A stretch of DNA of 64,000 nucleotides, taken from positions 1,984,001 through 2,048,000 of the forward strand of contig NZ_CP077077.1 in the NCBI RefSeq assembly GCF_019139675.1, written 5' to 3'. The translations under genes and the position numbers were made by a program. Under the pieces are notes generated by a model that was not told the origin of the DNA, made no database searches, and worked only from the letters and a program-made list of their open reading frames with translations. Of the stretch, positions 44,176 to 54,856 are shown one piece after another; within the stretch, counting starts at the first letter, position 1; every line of letters starts with the position of its first letter. This stretch comes from Pseudomonas maumuensis (GTDB taxonomy: Bacteria > Pseudomonadota > Gammaproteobacteria > Pseudomonadales > Pseudomonadaceae).

Positions 44176-46682
44176 TCAGCCCTCGCGCAGCACGGCCAGC
44201 GGGCTGCTGTTCAGTGCCCGTCGGGTGCCGTAGCCACCGGCGGCGCCGATCAGCAGCGCGCCCAGCAGCGGTAGGAGGAGCAATGCCGGGTGCGGCGCCC
44301 AGGCCAGGTCGAAGGCATGGCGGTACAGGCCGAAGGTGATCAGCTCGCAGCCCAGTGCCGCGAGCAGGCCGCTGGCGGCGCCGAGCAGGCCGAACTCGAT
44401 GCGTCGTGCCTTAACCAGCAGCGGGCGTGCCGCTCCCAGCGCTCGCAGCAGGGCACCCTGGCGGATGCGTTCGTCGAGGGTCGCCTGCAGGCCGGCAAAC
44501 AGCACCGCCAGCCCCGCGGCGAGCACGAACAGCAGCACGTATTCCACCGCCAGGGTGACTTGGGCGAGGATGCTGCGCAGCTGGGCAAGCAGCGCATCGA
44601 CCTGTAGCACGGTTACCGCCGGGAAGGCCCGGGACAGCGCGACGATCTCCTGGTCGTGGCCTGGCGCCAGGTAGAAGCTGGTGAGGTAGGTGGTGGGCAG
44701 CCCTTGCAGGGTGCCCGGCTGGAAGATCATGTAGAAATTGGGCTGGAAGCTGTCCCAATGCACGCTGCGCAGGCTGCTGACCCGGGCCTGGCGTTGCTGG
44801 CCGCCGATGTCGAAGGTCAGCAGGTCGCCCAGTTGCAGGTGCAGGCTCTGGGCCAGCTCGGCCTCGACCGAAACCCCGGGGATTTCATCGTTGGCGGGCG
44901 CCTGCTGCCACCATCGGCCGGCGCTCAGGGCATTGCCCTGGGGCAGCTCGGCGGCCCAGGTCAGGCTGAGGTCGCGTTGGATGGCGCGCTCGCCGGTGGA
45001 CTCCTTGCTGACCAGCTGGCGCACCGGCTGCTCGTTGATATGGGTCAGGCGGCCGGGAATCACCGGGTACAGCGGCGCGGCGGTGGCGTTGATCTGGGCC
45101 AGGCGTTCGGCGAACGGCTGGCGCTCATCGGGCAGGATGTTCAGCGCGAAATGATTGGGCGCGTCCTTGGGCAACTGCGCCTGCCAGGTGTCGAGCAGCT
45201 CCGCCCGCAGCAGAGCGACCAGGCCCATTGCCAGGAGGATCAGGCCGAAGGCCAGGGCCTGGCCGGCGGCGGCCAGCGGGTGACGCAGCAATTGCCCGAG
45301 CCCCAGGCGCCAGGCCAGTGGCGCGCCAGCCAGCAACCGGCGCAGGCTGCGCAGGCCGAGCAACAGCAATCCACCCAGCAGCAAGGCGGCGATCAGCCCG
45401 CCGCCGAGCAGGGCGAAGGTCAGCAGCAAGTCCAGGCTCAGGCGCCACATGATCAGGCCCAGAGCGAGCAGGGCGGCGCCGTACACCAACCAACTGCTCG
45501 GTGGCAGTGGCAGCAGGTCGCGGCGCAGCACCCGCAGCGGCGGCACACGACCAAGGGCTGCCAGCGGCGGCAAGGCGAAACCGGCCAGGGCTACCAATCC
45601 GGTGCCGATGCCGGCCAGCGCCGGGGTGAGGCCTCCGGGCGGCACCTGGCTGGGTAACAGGCCCTCGAGCAGGCGGAACAACCCCAGCTGCGCCAGCCAG
45701 CCGAGCAGGGCGCCGGCGAGCGCCGCGGCGACACCGAGCATGGCCAGCTGCAGACTGAAGAGGCCGAGGGCCTGGTGCCGGGAAAGCCCCAGGCAGCGCA
45801 GCAAGGCGCTGGCATCCAGGCGCCGCGCGGCGTAGCGGCTGGCCGACAGGGCCACGGCGACGCCGGCCAGCAGCACCGCCACCAGGCTCGCCATGTTCAG
45901 GTAGCGCTCGGCCTTGCCCAGGGCGCCGCCGATCTGCCGGTTGCCGTCGCGGGTGTCGAGCAGGCGCTGGTTGGCGGCGAGGCTTTTTTCCGCCGTCTGC
46001 CGGTACTGCTGCAAGGCGTCGATATCACCGCGCCACAGGTCGCGGTAGCTGACTCGGCTGCCGGGCTGGATCACCCCGGTAGCATCGAGGTCGGCGAGGT
46101 TCATCAGCACTCGCGGCGTAAGGCTGTAGAAGTTGCCGGCGCGGTCGGGCTCGTAGGTCAGCACGCGGCTCATGCGCAGGGTCTTCATACCGACGTCGAT
46201 GCTGTCGCCAATGGCCAGGCCCAGCGCCGCGAGCAGGCGCGGCTCGACCCAGGCTTCGCCCGGCGCGGGGCCGCCGCCTGGCGTTTCTTCGGCGTAGGGC
46301 GCCGCCGCGCTGCGCAATTGGCCACGCAGTGGATAGGCGGGGTCGGCGGCCTTGATGCTGGAAAGCTGGATGCCGCTGTCGCCGCCGACCACGCTGGTAA
46401 ATTCCACCACCCGCGCATGGCCCAAGCCCAGCGCCGTGCCATCGGTGATTTGCTGTGTGCTGGGCGGGGCGCTGCCTTGCAGAACCAGGTCGGCGCCGAG
46501 GAACTCACTGGCGCGCAACTGCATGGCGCCGTTGAGGCGGGCGCCGAAGTAGCCGATGGCGGTACTGGCCGCTACCGCGACCAGCAAGGCGAAGAACAGT
46601 ACGCGCACTTCGCTGGCGCGGATGTCGCGCTGCAATTGGCGCAGGGCCAGGACACACAGTCGTGGAAACGATAGGCGGGTCA

Positions 46683-46683
<1 letters not shown>
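44176..46683 (-). CDS. ABC transporter permease, YbbP-like (FtsX/MacB core)
   Basis: An 835-residue inner-membrane protein. It has an N-terminal TM with a MacB-like periplasmic region (VEFTSVVGGDSGIQLSSIKA), a central multi-TM segment, a second periplasmic region and C-terminal FtsX-type TMs (LDERIRQGALLRALGAARPL, LGALLIGAAGGYGTRRALNS). The length and double-FtsX layout fit YbbP. ATG 46683 overlaps the stop of the ATPase gene in TGATG. With YbbA it likely handles lipids or hydrophobic compounds in the envelope. Confidence 0.9.
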
Positions 46684-47366
<683 letters not shown>

Positions 47367-47376
47367 GGAGAATCCG

Positions 47377-47982
47377 ATGCGAATGTGGTGGTTGAGTGCC
47401 GGTCTGGTCCTGTGTTGCCTGGCCCAGGGCGCGGCGGCGGGAACGTTGCTGGTCGTCGGCGATAGTATCAGCGCCGGTTTTGGCCTGGATACCCGCCAGG
47501 GCTGGGTCAATCTGCTGCAACAGCAACTGCGCAAGGAGGGTTTTGACGACCAGGTGGTCAATGCCTCCATCAGTGGTGACACCAGCGCGGGCGGCCAGGC
47601 GCGGCTGTCGGCGCTGCTTGCAGCGCACAAGCCGGATCTGGTGGTGCTGGAGTTGGGGGGCAACGATGGCCTGCGCGGGCAGCCACCGCAGCAATTGCAA
47701 CAGAATCTTGCGGCAATGATCGACCAGTCCCGCGAGGCGGGTGCGAAGGTGCTGCTGCTGGGCATGCGCCTGCCGCCGAACTATGGTGTGCGCTATACCA
47801 CGGCGTTCGCCCAGGTCTATGAGCAACTGGCCACGGAGAAAAAAGTGCCGCTGGTGCCATTTTTTCTCGAGGGCGTGGGTGGGGTGCCGGAGCTGATGCA
47901 GGCCGATGGCATCCATCCTGCAGCCGCCGCCCAGCAGCGTTTGCTGGAAAATGCTTGGCCGGCGATAAAACCCTTGCTGTGA
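47377..47982 (+). CDS. tesA: Arylesterase / acyl-CoA thioesterase I-like GDSL hydrolase
   Basis: A 201-residue periplasmic SGNH hydrolase. The signal peptide is MRMWWLSAGLVLCCLAQGAA. The catalytic Ser30 is in VVGDSISAGFG, with the block III residues in ELGGNDGLRG and the Asp-His pair in ADGIHPAAAAQ. GGAG six bases upstream supports ATG 47377. Linkage to ybbA-ybbP is conserved in many proteobacteria and suggests a shared role in lipid or ester handling in the envelope. Confidence 0.93.
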   Translation: MRMWWLSAGLVLCCLAQGAAAGTLLVVGDSISAGFGLDTRQGWVNLLQQQLRKEGFDDQVVNASISGDTSAGGQARLSALLAAHKPDLVVLELGGNDGLRGQPPQQLQQNLAAMIDQSREAGAKVLLLGMRLPPNYGVRYTTAFAQVYEQLATEKKVPLVPFFLEGVGGVPELMQADGIHPAAAAQQRLLENAWPAIKPLL

Positions 47983-48040
47983 CGCTTTTATCGGGGGCCG
48001 CTTTCGGCTAATGTTGCGCCCCCCGTTTCGAGTGCCCCCG

Positions 48041-48322
48041 ATGCCGCGCCCTGCCTGGTCCCTGTACGCCTACCAACTGATCGAGCCCGACGAGCAGCTC
48101 GACCTGTTTGCCTGCCAGGAAGTGCGCATCCACCTCGCCGCCCGCCAGCTCGAGCTCGGCGTGCCTGTCGACCGTACCTTGTGTGGTGGCCTGCTGCCCG
48201 CGCAGCCGCGCTGGTCGGACGTCGAGCGCACCATCTACCGTGACGAGCGCCTGTGTGAGTTGTGCAAGGCAATCCTCGATGCCCAGCGGCGTGGCATGCG
48301 CCCGGTGTGGCCGGAACTCTGA
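48041..48322 (+). CDS. Conserved hypothetical protein with CxxC motif
   Basis: A 93-residue soluble protein starting MPRPAWSLYAYQLIEPDEQ. No known domain was recognised. It contains RTLCGGLLPAQPRW and a near-C-terminal YRDERLCELCKAIL, whose CxxC could bind metal together with an upstream Cys. The frame is open 12 codons further upstream but the ATG at 48041 gives the better start. Codon use is like the neighbours. It lies between tesA and the L,D-transpeptidase gene. Confidence 0.6.
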   Translation: MPRPAWSLYAYQLIEPDEQLDLFACQEVRIHLAARQLELGVPVDRTLCGGLLPAQPRWSDVERTIYRDERLCELCKAILDAQRRGMRPVWPEL

Positions 48323-48417
48323 ACGCCTTTCATCATCTGAAATGCTTGCGCCTCCCGCTTGTTTCGACGCGGGTGTACAATCGATTCCCTTGACTGACCT
48401 TTCGAAGGATTTCCCGG

Positions 48418-49392
48418 ATGTTGCCGCGCTTTCCCGCCGTCACCCGTAGCCTGACCCTGGCCGCCTTGCTGGCGACAGGCCCCGCTGTTGCGCTGGAACT
48501 GCCGTTGCCACCCCCCGGTGAGGACGTTGTCGGCCAGGTCCATACTATCCAGGCCAAGTACGAAGACACCTTCGCCGACATCGGTACCGCCAACGATCTC
48601 GGCTACCTGGAAATGATCGCTGCCAACCCAGGCGTCGACCCGTGGCTGCCGGGCGCCGGTACCGAGATCATCCTGCCGACCCGCTACATCCTGCCGCCGG
48701 GGCCGCGTGAAGGCATCGTCATCAACCTGGCCGAGTACCGTCTCTACTACTACCCGAAAGGGCAGAACGTAGTGCATACCTTCCCGCTGGGTATTGGCCG
48801 CGAGGGCTGGGGGTCGCCGATCGCGAACACCAAGATCACCGCCAAGACGCCAAATCCGACCTGGACCCCGCCGGCCTCGATCCGTGCCGAGCACGCCGCC
48901 GATGGCGACATCCTGCCGACCGTGGTGCCGGCCGGGCCGGACAACCCGCTGGGTCCGTTCAAGTTCACCCTTGGGGTGCCGGGCTACCTGATCCATGGCT
49001 CGAACAAGAAGTTCGGTATCGGCATGCGCACCAGCCACGGCTGCTTCCGCATGCTCAACAACAATGTGCTGACGCTGTCGAAGATGGTCCCGGTGGGTAC
49101 GCCGGTACGCATCATCAACGAGCCGTACAAGTTCGGTATCAGTGCTGGCAAAGTCTATCTGGAAGCCCACACGCCGCTGGACGACCATGGCAACCCGTCG
49201 GTGGTCGACAAGCACACTGCCGTCATCAATGCGCTGCTCAAGCGCGAAGACCTGGCCAACAACTTGCGCATGAACTGGGACATGGTGCGCGATGTGGTCG
49301 CTGCCGAAGATGGCATGCCGGTCGAGATCGCCGTACCCACCAATGGCGCAAGCGCGCCGATGGTGTCGAGCATTCCACCGGAGTTGCAGTAA
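48418..49392 (+). CDS. L,D-transpeptidase (YkuD), probable Lpp/OprI-anchoring enzyme
   Basis: A 324-residue periplasmic enzyme. Residues 1-24 look like a signal peptide (SLTLAALLATGPAVALE), a LysM-like segment follows (YEDTFADIGTANDLGYLEMI), and the YkuD domain carries the active site HGSNKKFGIGMRTSHGCFRM with Cys209. This is the ErfK/YbiS/YcfS layout of enzymes that attach Braun-type lipoprotein to meso-diaminopimelate. Its position next to oprI, the Pseudomonas Lpp homologue, supports that role. AAGGA precedes the ATG. Confidence 0.92.
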   Translation: MLPRFPAVTRSLTLAALLATGPAVALELPLPPPGEDVVGQVHTIQAKYEDTFADIGTANDLGYLEMIAANPGVDPWLPGAGTEIILPTRYILPPGPREGIVINLAEYRLYYYPKGQNVVHTFPLGIGREGWGSPIANTKITAKTPNPTWTPPASIRAEHAADGDILPTVVPAGPDNPLGPFKFTLGVPGYLIHGSNKKFGIGMRTSHGCFRMLNNNVLTLSKMVPVGTPVRIINEPYKFGISAGKVYLEAHTPLDDHGNPSVVDKHTAVINALLKREDLANNLRMNWDMVRDVVAAEDGMPVEIAVPTNGASAPMVSSIPPELQ

Positions 49393-49441
49393 GCGATTGC
49401 CTACGGGTAACTAACTAGCAGGGCGCTTTTTGTACAGAGCT

Positions 49442-49547
49442 AGGGGCCGCCTTGCGGCTTATCGCGGGACAAGCCCCCTCCTACAGGTATGCGCGTGTTG
49501 CGCTGTAGGGGGGGGCTAGTCCCGCGATGGGGCGCAAAGCGGCCCCT
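49442..49547. repeat. REP pair between the L,D-transpeptidase gene and oprI
   Basis: ATCGCGGGACAAGCCCCCTC at 49461-49480 (continuing to 49486) is inverted at 49503-49528, and outer AGGGGCCGC/GCGGCCCCT blocks (49442-49450 / 49539-49547) extend the symmetry into a large imperfect cruciform between the two convergent genes. The unit is a divergent member of the GGGGCAAGCCC class. Confidence 0.8.
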
Positions 49548-49584
49548 GTTGTTTGGCCTTGCAGCAACAGGCTTTCTTCCAGGC

Positions 49585-49616
49585 AATAAAAAAGCCGACC
49601 CACAAGTGGGTCGGCT
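49585..49616 (-). terminator. Terminator of oprI
   Basis: On the minus strand AGCCGACCCA-CTTG-TGGGTCGGCT is a 10-bp perfect stem followed by TTTTTTATT, about 23 bases after the oprI stop. Confidence 0.93.
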
Positions 49617-49638
49617 CCATAACAATCCGTGAGGATTA

Positions 49639-49890
49639 TTACTTGCGGCTGGCTTTGTCCAGCATACGCAGAGCGCGCTCGTTGGCTTCGTCAGCAGTTT
49701 GCTGAGCCTTCTGAGCAGCTGCCAGAGCGTCGTCAGCTTTGCGGTAGGCTTCGTCTGCACGAGCCTGAGCGCGAGCTGCTGCGTCTTCGGTAGCAGTCAG
49801 GCGAGCTTCGGTTTCTTTGGATACGCTGCTGCAACCGGTAGCCAGAACTGCGGCCAGAGCCAGAGCAGAGAATTTCAGAACGTTGTTCAT
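49639..49890 (-). CDS. oprI: Major outer membrane lipoprotein OprI (Braun lipoprotein homologue)
   Basis: An 83-residue lipoprotein. The lipobox LATGC gives lipidated Cys20, and the mature part is a continuous Ala-rich heptad-repeat helix ([20 protein letters not shown]) that trimerises. The C-terminal Lys83 (MLDKASRK) is the residue linked covalently to peptidoglycan. AAGGGG precedes the ATG. It anchors the outer membrane to the wall, with the neighbouring L,D-transpeptidase as a likely attaching enzyme. Confidence 0.97.
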   Translation of the reverse strand: MNNVLKFSALALAAVLATGCSSVSKETEARLTATEDAAARAQARADEAYRKADDALAAAQKAQQTADEANERALRMLDKASRK

Positions 49891-49957
49891 CGTGTTCCCC
49901 TTCAAGGACTTTCTATTAAATAGCCATCTCTCGGAAAAGAGAAACTGGCCGGCGTAC

Positions 49958-49985
49958 ATAGTACCCATTACTTGTAGTAAGTAAA
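49958..49985 (-). promoter_or_regulatory. Probable sigma-70 promoter of oprI
   Basis: On the minus strand TTTACT (49985-49980) and TACTAT (49963-49958) are separated by 16 bases, about 70 bases upstream of the oprI start in an AT-rich stretch. A strong promoter is expected for this very abundant lipoprotein. Confidence 0.55.
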
Positions 49986-50380
49986 CTGACTGAGCGCAAG
50001 AACTGCAAAAAAAATGCTGTCGAGGGCTCCGGTGACGGGGTTTGTAAACAAACTGTGAAAGCCATGGCCAGCGTTCGCAAGCGATTGTAGTACGGGAACT
50101 TTTTTGTTGAACTAAGGGTGACTTTAACTGTCCCTCAGCGTCTTAGCTCAAGAACATCCGGTTGCTGTTGCCAAGGCCTGGGCAGGATGCTGTCAGCATT
50201 TTCATTCAGGGCGGCTTGAGCATTCTCGCTGGCGCCGCCTACTATTTGAGGGTGCCATCGACGCAGAACGATCCAGTTCGCGCTGCTGTCCAAGGGCAAC
50301 AGGTGGCGTGGAGGTTCCTCCGCCGGATAAACCACATCGGTAAGGTATGGGTCTGCCGACAAGACCTGCGAGGAGTAGTG
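49986..50380. other. Non-coding interval upstream of the GNAT gene
   Basis: No convincing gene was found. Open frames exist on both strands (a plus frame continuous with the GNAT gene from about 50162, and a minus frame ending at 50135), but both use codons rare in this genome, such as ATA, CTA and AGA, and lack good start signals. The left part (49986-50130) is AT-rich and probably holds the upstream part of the oprI promoter and possibly a plus-strand promoter. Confidence 0.5.
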
Positions 50381-50662
50381 ATGAGCGAAACGCTGACCAT
50401 CCACCATGACCAGGCCGGTCATCAGTTCGAGACCACCGTGGACGGTCACCGGGCCTACCTGACTTACATGGACCTGGGCAAGCAGACGCTGGACATCTAT
50501 CGCACCTTCGTTCCCAACGCCCTGCGTGGGCGCGGGATTGCCGCCGCGCTGACCGAAAAGGCCCTGGAGTACGCCGAGCAGATGGGCTATACGGTCATCC
50601 CGTCGTGCTCCTATGTCGAGCGCTACATGGAGCGCCAGCAGCGTCATTCGAGCAAGGCCTGA
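50381..50662 (+). CDS. GCN5-related N-acetyltransferase-like protein (YidJ/YjdJ type)
   Basis: A 93-residue protein of the small single-domain GNAT group (PF14542-like). Acetyl-CoA-binding motif A is visible in FVPNALRGRGIAAALTEKAL, followed by YTVIPSCSYVERYM. ATG 50381 lies directly behind AGGAG. Such proteins are too small to have a substrate lid and their substrates are generally unknown. It is convergent with the DAHP synthase gene across a shared terminator. Confidence 0.88.
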   Translation: MSETLTIHHDQAGHQFETTVDGHRAYLTYMDLGKQTLDIYRTFVPNALRGRGIAAALTEKALEYAEQMGYTVIPSCSYVERYMERQQRHSSKA

Positions 50663-50682
50663 CCTGGCAGCACGCACACATG

Positions 50683-50709
50683 AAAACGCCGGGCATTGCC
50701 CGGCGTTTT
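50683..50709. terminator. Bidirectional terminator between the GNAT and DAHP synthase genes
   Basis: AAAACGCCGGGC-ATT-GCCCGGCGTTTT is a perfect 12-bp stem with A/T-rich ends on both sides, usable by both convergent genes. Confidence 0.9.
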
Positions 50710-50724
50710 CGTTTGCGCGATTTC

Positions 50725-51801
50725 TCAGCCGCGTTGACGCTTGGGCAGCACGTCCTTGAGCTTGGCGTGCATGCTGCGCAGGGTCTTCTCGGTGGCGGCC
50801 CAGTCGATGCAGGCGTCGGTGACCGACACGCCGTACTGCAGCTCGTCGAGGTTCTTCGGAATGGCCTGGCAGCCCCAGTTCAGGTGGCTCTCGACCATCA
50901 GGCCGATGATCGACTGGTTGCCTTCGAGGATCTGGTTGGCCACGTTCTCCATGACCAAAGGCTGCAGGGCCGGGTCTTTGTTGGAGTTGGCGTGGCTGCA
51001 GTCGACCATGATGTTCGGCTTGATCTTCGCCTTGGCCAGGTCCTGTTCGCACAGGGCGACGCTCACCGAGTCATAGTTGGGCTTGCCGTTGCCGCCGCGC
51101 AGTACCACGTGGCCGTAGGCGTTGCCCTTGGTGGTGACGATGGACACGCCACCTTCCTGGTTGATGCCCAGGAAGCGGTGCGGCTTGGACACCGACTGCA
51201 GGGCGTTGATCGCCACGGTCAGGCCGCCATCGGTACCGTTCTTGAAGCCGACCGCCGAGGACAGGCCGGAGGCCATCTCGCGGTGGGTCTGGGATTCGGT
51301 GGTGCGCGCGCCGATGGCCGACCAGCTGATCAGGTCCTGCAGGTATTGCGGGGAGATCGGGTCAAGCGCTTCGGTGGCGGTGGGCAGGCCTTTCTCGGCC
51401 AGGTCCAGCAGCAGCTGGCGGCCGATGTGCAGGCCGTCCTGGATCTTGAACGAGTCATCCAGGTACGGGTCGTTGATCAGGCCTTTCCAGCCGACGGTAG
51501 TGCGCGGCTTCTCGAAGTACACGCGCATGACCAAGTACAGGGTGTCGGAAACTTCCTCGGCCAGTACCTTCAGGCGCTCGGCGTACTCGTGGGCAGCCTT
51601 GATGTCGTGGATCGAGCACGGGCCGACCACCACGAACAGGCGATGGTCCTTGCCGTCGAGGATATTGCGCACCACTTCACGGCCGGCAGTCACGGTCTGC
51701 AGGGCCTTGGCGCTGAGGGGGATTTCCTTCTTGAGCTGATCGGGGGTGATCAAGGTCTCGTTGGAGGCAACGTTAAGGTCATCGATCGGTAAATCAGCCA
51801 T
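50725..51801 (-). CDS. 3-deoxy-7-phosphoheptulonate (DAHP) synthase, class I
   Basis: A 358-residue enzyme condensing phosphoenolpyruvate and erythrose-4-phosphate in the first step of the shikimate pathway. Motifs include VVVGPCSIHDIKAA, RVYFEKPRTTVGWKGLINDP, EALDPISPQYLQDLISW, IGARTTESQTHREM, VTTKGNAYGHVVLRGG and MVDCSHANSNKD. It is the AroF/AroG/AroH type. Which aromatic amino acid inhibits it cannot be decided from sequence alone, so no specific aroF/G/H name is given. Confidence 0.96.
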   Translation of the reverse strand: MADLPIDDLNVASNETLITPDQLKKEIPLSAKALQTVTAGREVVRNILDGKDHRLFVVVGPCSIHDIKAAHEYAERLKVLAEEVSDTLYLVMRVYFEKPRTTVGWKGLINDPYLDDSFKIQDGLHIGRQLLLDLAEKGLPTATEALDPISPQYLQDLISWSAIGARTTESQTHREMASGLSSAVGFKNGTDGGLTVAINALQSVSKPHRFLGINQEGGVSIVTTKGNAYGHVVLRGGNGKPNYDSVSVALCEQDLAKAKIKPNIMVDCSHANSNKDPALQPLVMENVANQILEGNQSIIGLMVESHLNWGCQAIPKNLDELQYGVSVTDACIDWAATEKTLRSMHAKLKDVLPKRQRG

Positions 51802-52060
51802 CGTGTTACTCGTCAGGTCACGGGTGCCGGCCGCCAGCGATCCCCGTGCGGCCCAGCAGCAGATTGTTCGCAGCGGGGAGGCCGAACCTTAGCGCGTTAG
51901 CGGGGGCGCGACAATGGGCTGGGCCCCGTCGATACGGGTTTTTGCCGGCCAAGCGGCTTTTGGGCACGAGCTTGCTGCCTGGTGGGATGATTTCGCCGTG
52001 GCAGCGACACCTGCGTATAGTGGCTGACCAATAACAATGACTCTTGACCAGGAGCACGGC

Positions 52061-53023
52061 ATGGCGTCCCTCGACCCTCAGGTTGGCAATCCCCGCATAG
52101 GCATCATCGGCAGCGGCGCAATCGGTGGCTTCTATGGCCTGATGCTGGCCCGCGCCGGTTTCGACGTGCATTTTCTGCTGCGCAGTGAATACCAGGTCGT
52201 GCATGAGCAGGGGTTGCAGCTCGACAGCGCCGTGCATGGCCTGGTGCGCATGCCCGTGCAGGCCTACGCCTCTGCCGCCGACATGCCACCTTGCGACTGG
52301 CTGCTGGTGGGGGCCAAGGCAACCAGTAATGCCGAGCTGGCGCCCTTGATCGTGCAAGCCGCGGCGCCGCAGGCCAGGGTGGTGCTGCTGCAGAACGGCC
52401 TTGGGGTCGAGGAGCAGCTGCGCCCGGCCTTGCGCCCGGACATGCACCTGCTGGGCGGGCTGTGCTTCATCTGCGTCAACCGCGAGCGCCCCGGGGTGAT
52501 CCGCCACCAATCGTTGGGCGCGGTGAACCTGGGCTATCACAGTGGCCCGGCACAGGGTGACGCTGCGGCAGTAGTGGAGGAGGGCGCCGAGCTGTTCCGG
52601 GCTGCGGGCATCGACTCCCAGGCCATGGCCGATCTCGACCAGGCACGTTGGCAGAAACTGGTGTGGAACGTGCCCTACAACGGCCTTTCGGTGCTGCTGC
52701 AGGCCAGCACCACTCCTTTGATGGGCGATGCCGACAGCCGGGCGCTGATCCAGGCATTGATGGCGGAGGTGGTGGCGGGTGCCAGGGCCTGCGGCCTCGA
52801 GTTGCCGCAAGGCTATGCCGAGCACCTGTTCCGGGTGACCGAGAAGATGCCGGACTACTGGCCGAGCATGTACCACGATCATGTCCTGCAGCGGCCGCTG
52901 GAACTGCAGGCGATCTACGCCGAACCCTTGGCCCGTGCGCGTGCGGCTGGCTGCGAACTGCCGCGCATGGAGGCGCTATATCAGGCCCTGGCGTTCATCG
53001 ATCGGCGTAACCGGCAAGCCTGA
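52061..53023 (+). CDS. PanE/ApbA family 2-dehydropantoate 2-reductase-like protein
   Basis: A 320-residue NAD(P)-dependent reductase. The N-terminal Rossmann motif is GIIGSGAIGGFYGLMLARAG, and the family's catalytic Lys lies in QKLVWNVPYNGLSVLL. Ketopantoate reductase acts in pantothenate synthesis, but many PanE-like paralogues reduce other 2-keto acids, and no other pan genes are nearby. CAGGAG before ATG 52061 fixes the start. Confidence 0.85.
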   Translation: MASLDPQVGNPRIGIIGSGAIGGFYGLMLARAGFDVHFLLRSEYQVVHEQGLQLDSAVHGLVRMPVQAYASAADMPPCDWLLVGAKATSNAELAPLIVQAAAPQARVVLLQNGLGVEEQLRPALRPDMHLLGGLCFICVNRERPGVIRHQSLGAVNLGYHSGPAQGDAAAVVEEGAELFRAAGIDSQAMADLDQARWQKLVWNVPYNGLSVLLQASTTPLMGDADSRALIQALMAEVVAGARACGLELPQGYAEHLFRVTEKMPDYWPSMYHDHVLQRPLELQAIYAEPLARARAAGCELPRMEALYQALAFIDRRNRQA

Positions 53024-53118
53024 AGGCCGCGAAGGCTGTGCGCCGGACGGCCAGGCGACTGCTCATGGCGCTGCTAAGCTCAAGCTTGCTCTGCCGTAGC
53101 GGCAGTCGAGGAGGTCTA

Positions 53119-53616
53119 ATGATCCGTTCCATGCTGTTTGCTACAGACCTCGGTGTGTATGCGCCCTTCGTCATGCAGCACGCCTTGGCCTTGGCGCGGA
53201 CCTTCAACGCAGAGCTGTATGTGATTCATGCCGTGGAGCCCATGGGGCAGTTCGCCGAATCCTTGCTGCAAAGCTATCTGGATGAGCAGACCCTCGACAC
53301 GTTGCACGGCGAGGGTATCAACACGGTCATGGCCAATATCGAGCAGCGGGTGCTGGAAAACTTTCGTGACGAGATGACCGAGCCGGCTGACCTGGCACTG
53401 ATCCGCGCGGTGCGGGTTCGCCAGGGCGACCCGGCCCAGGTGATCCTCGAGCAGGCCCAGCGGTTGTCGGTCGACTTGCTGATCTTCGGCAGCCATAGCG
53501 CCGGGGCGGGGGTGGATGTACCGATCGGTCGCACGGCGGTTCGGCTGCTGCAACTATCAACGGTGCCGGTGTACATGGTGCCGTTGGCTCACCATCTCGG
53601 GCGTAGGAAATCGTGA
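53119..53616 (+). CDS. Universal stress protein family (UspA-like)
   Basis: A 165-residue single-domain Usp. It begins MIRSMLFATDLGVYAPFVMQ and ends with the nucleotide-binding-like signature LLIFGSHSAGAGVDVPIGRT, a variant of G-2x-G-9x-G(S/T), then STVPVYMVP. GAGGAGG gives a strong start. Role in stress adaptation is inferred from family. Confidence 0.88.
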   Translation: MIRSMLFATDLGVYAPFVMQHALALARTFNAELYVIHAVEPMGQFAESLLQSYLDEQTLDTLHGEGINTVMANIEQRVLENFRDEMTEPADLALIRAVRVRQGDPAQVILEQAQRLSVDLLIFGSHSAGAGVDVPIGRTAVRLLQLSTVPVYMVPLAHHLGRRKS

Positions 53617-53734
53617 ACCTGGCGGTAGGGCTTTTTCCTACGAACGTAACAAAATAGTTCTAGATTTATTTCTCAAGCCACTAATATAGTTATAACTCGT
53701 CGCTGCCGGCGCGCCGGTGACCTACCGCCTTTGA

Positions 53735-54718
<984 letters not shown>

Positions 54719-54732
54719 TTCCAGACTGTATG

Positions 54733-54774
54733 GGGCCGTTTCACGGCCCTTTCGCCGGCAAGCCGGCTCCCACA
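54733..54774 (+). terminator. Hairpin plus single REP unit after cysB
   Basis: GGGCCG-TTTCA-CGGCCC-TTT (54733-54752) forms a short terminator-like hairpin and runs directly into one REP unit CGCCGGCAAGCCGGCTCCCA (54753-54772). Only one unit is present, unlike the paired elements elsewhere. Confidence 0.65.
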
Positions 54775-54856
54775 GGATGGCGCATGGCTGGAGGCTGGCG
54801 CGTTCGCGGTGGAAGCTGGCTTGTCGTGGCGACGAACCGCAGCTTCCCCAGCTATT

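Noticed and set aside
50162..50380. N-terminal extension of the GNAT protein by 73 codons
   Set aside because: The extension has rare codons and no family similarity; AGGAG before ATG 50381 gives the normal 93-residue protein.
50135..50400. Minus-strand small open frame upstream of the GNAT gene
   Set aside because: There is no good SD and its codons (ATA, CTA, AGA) are unlike the neighbours. Not reported as a gene, though not fully excluded.
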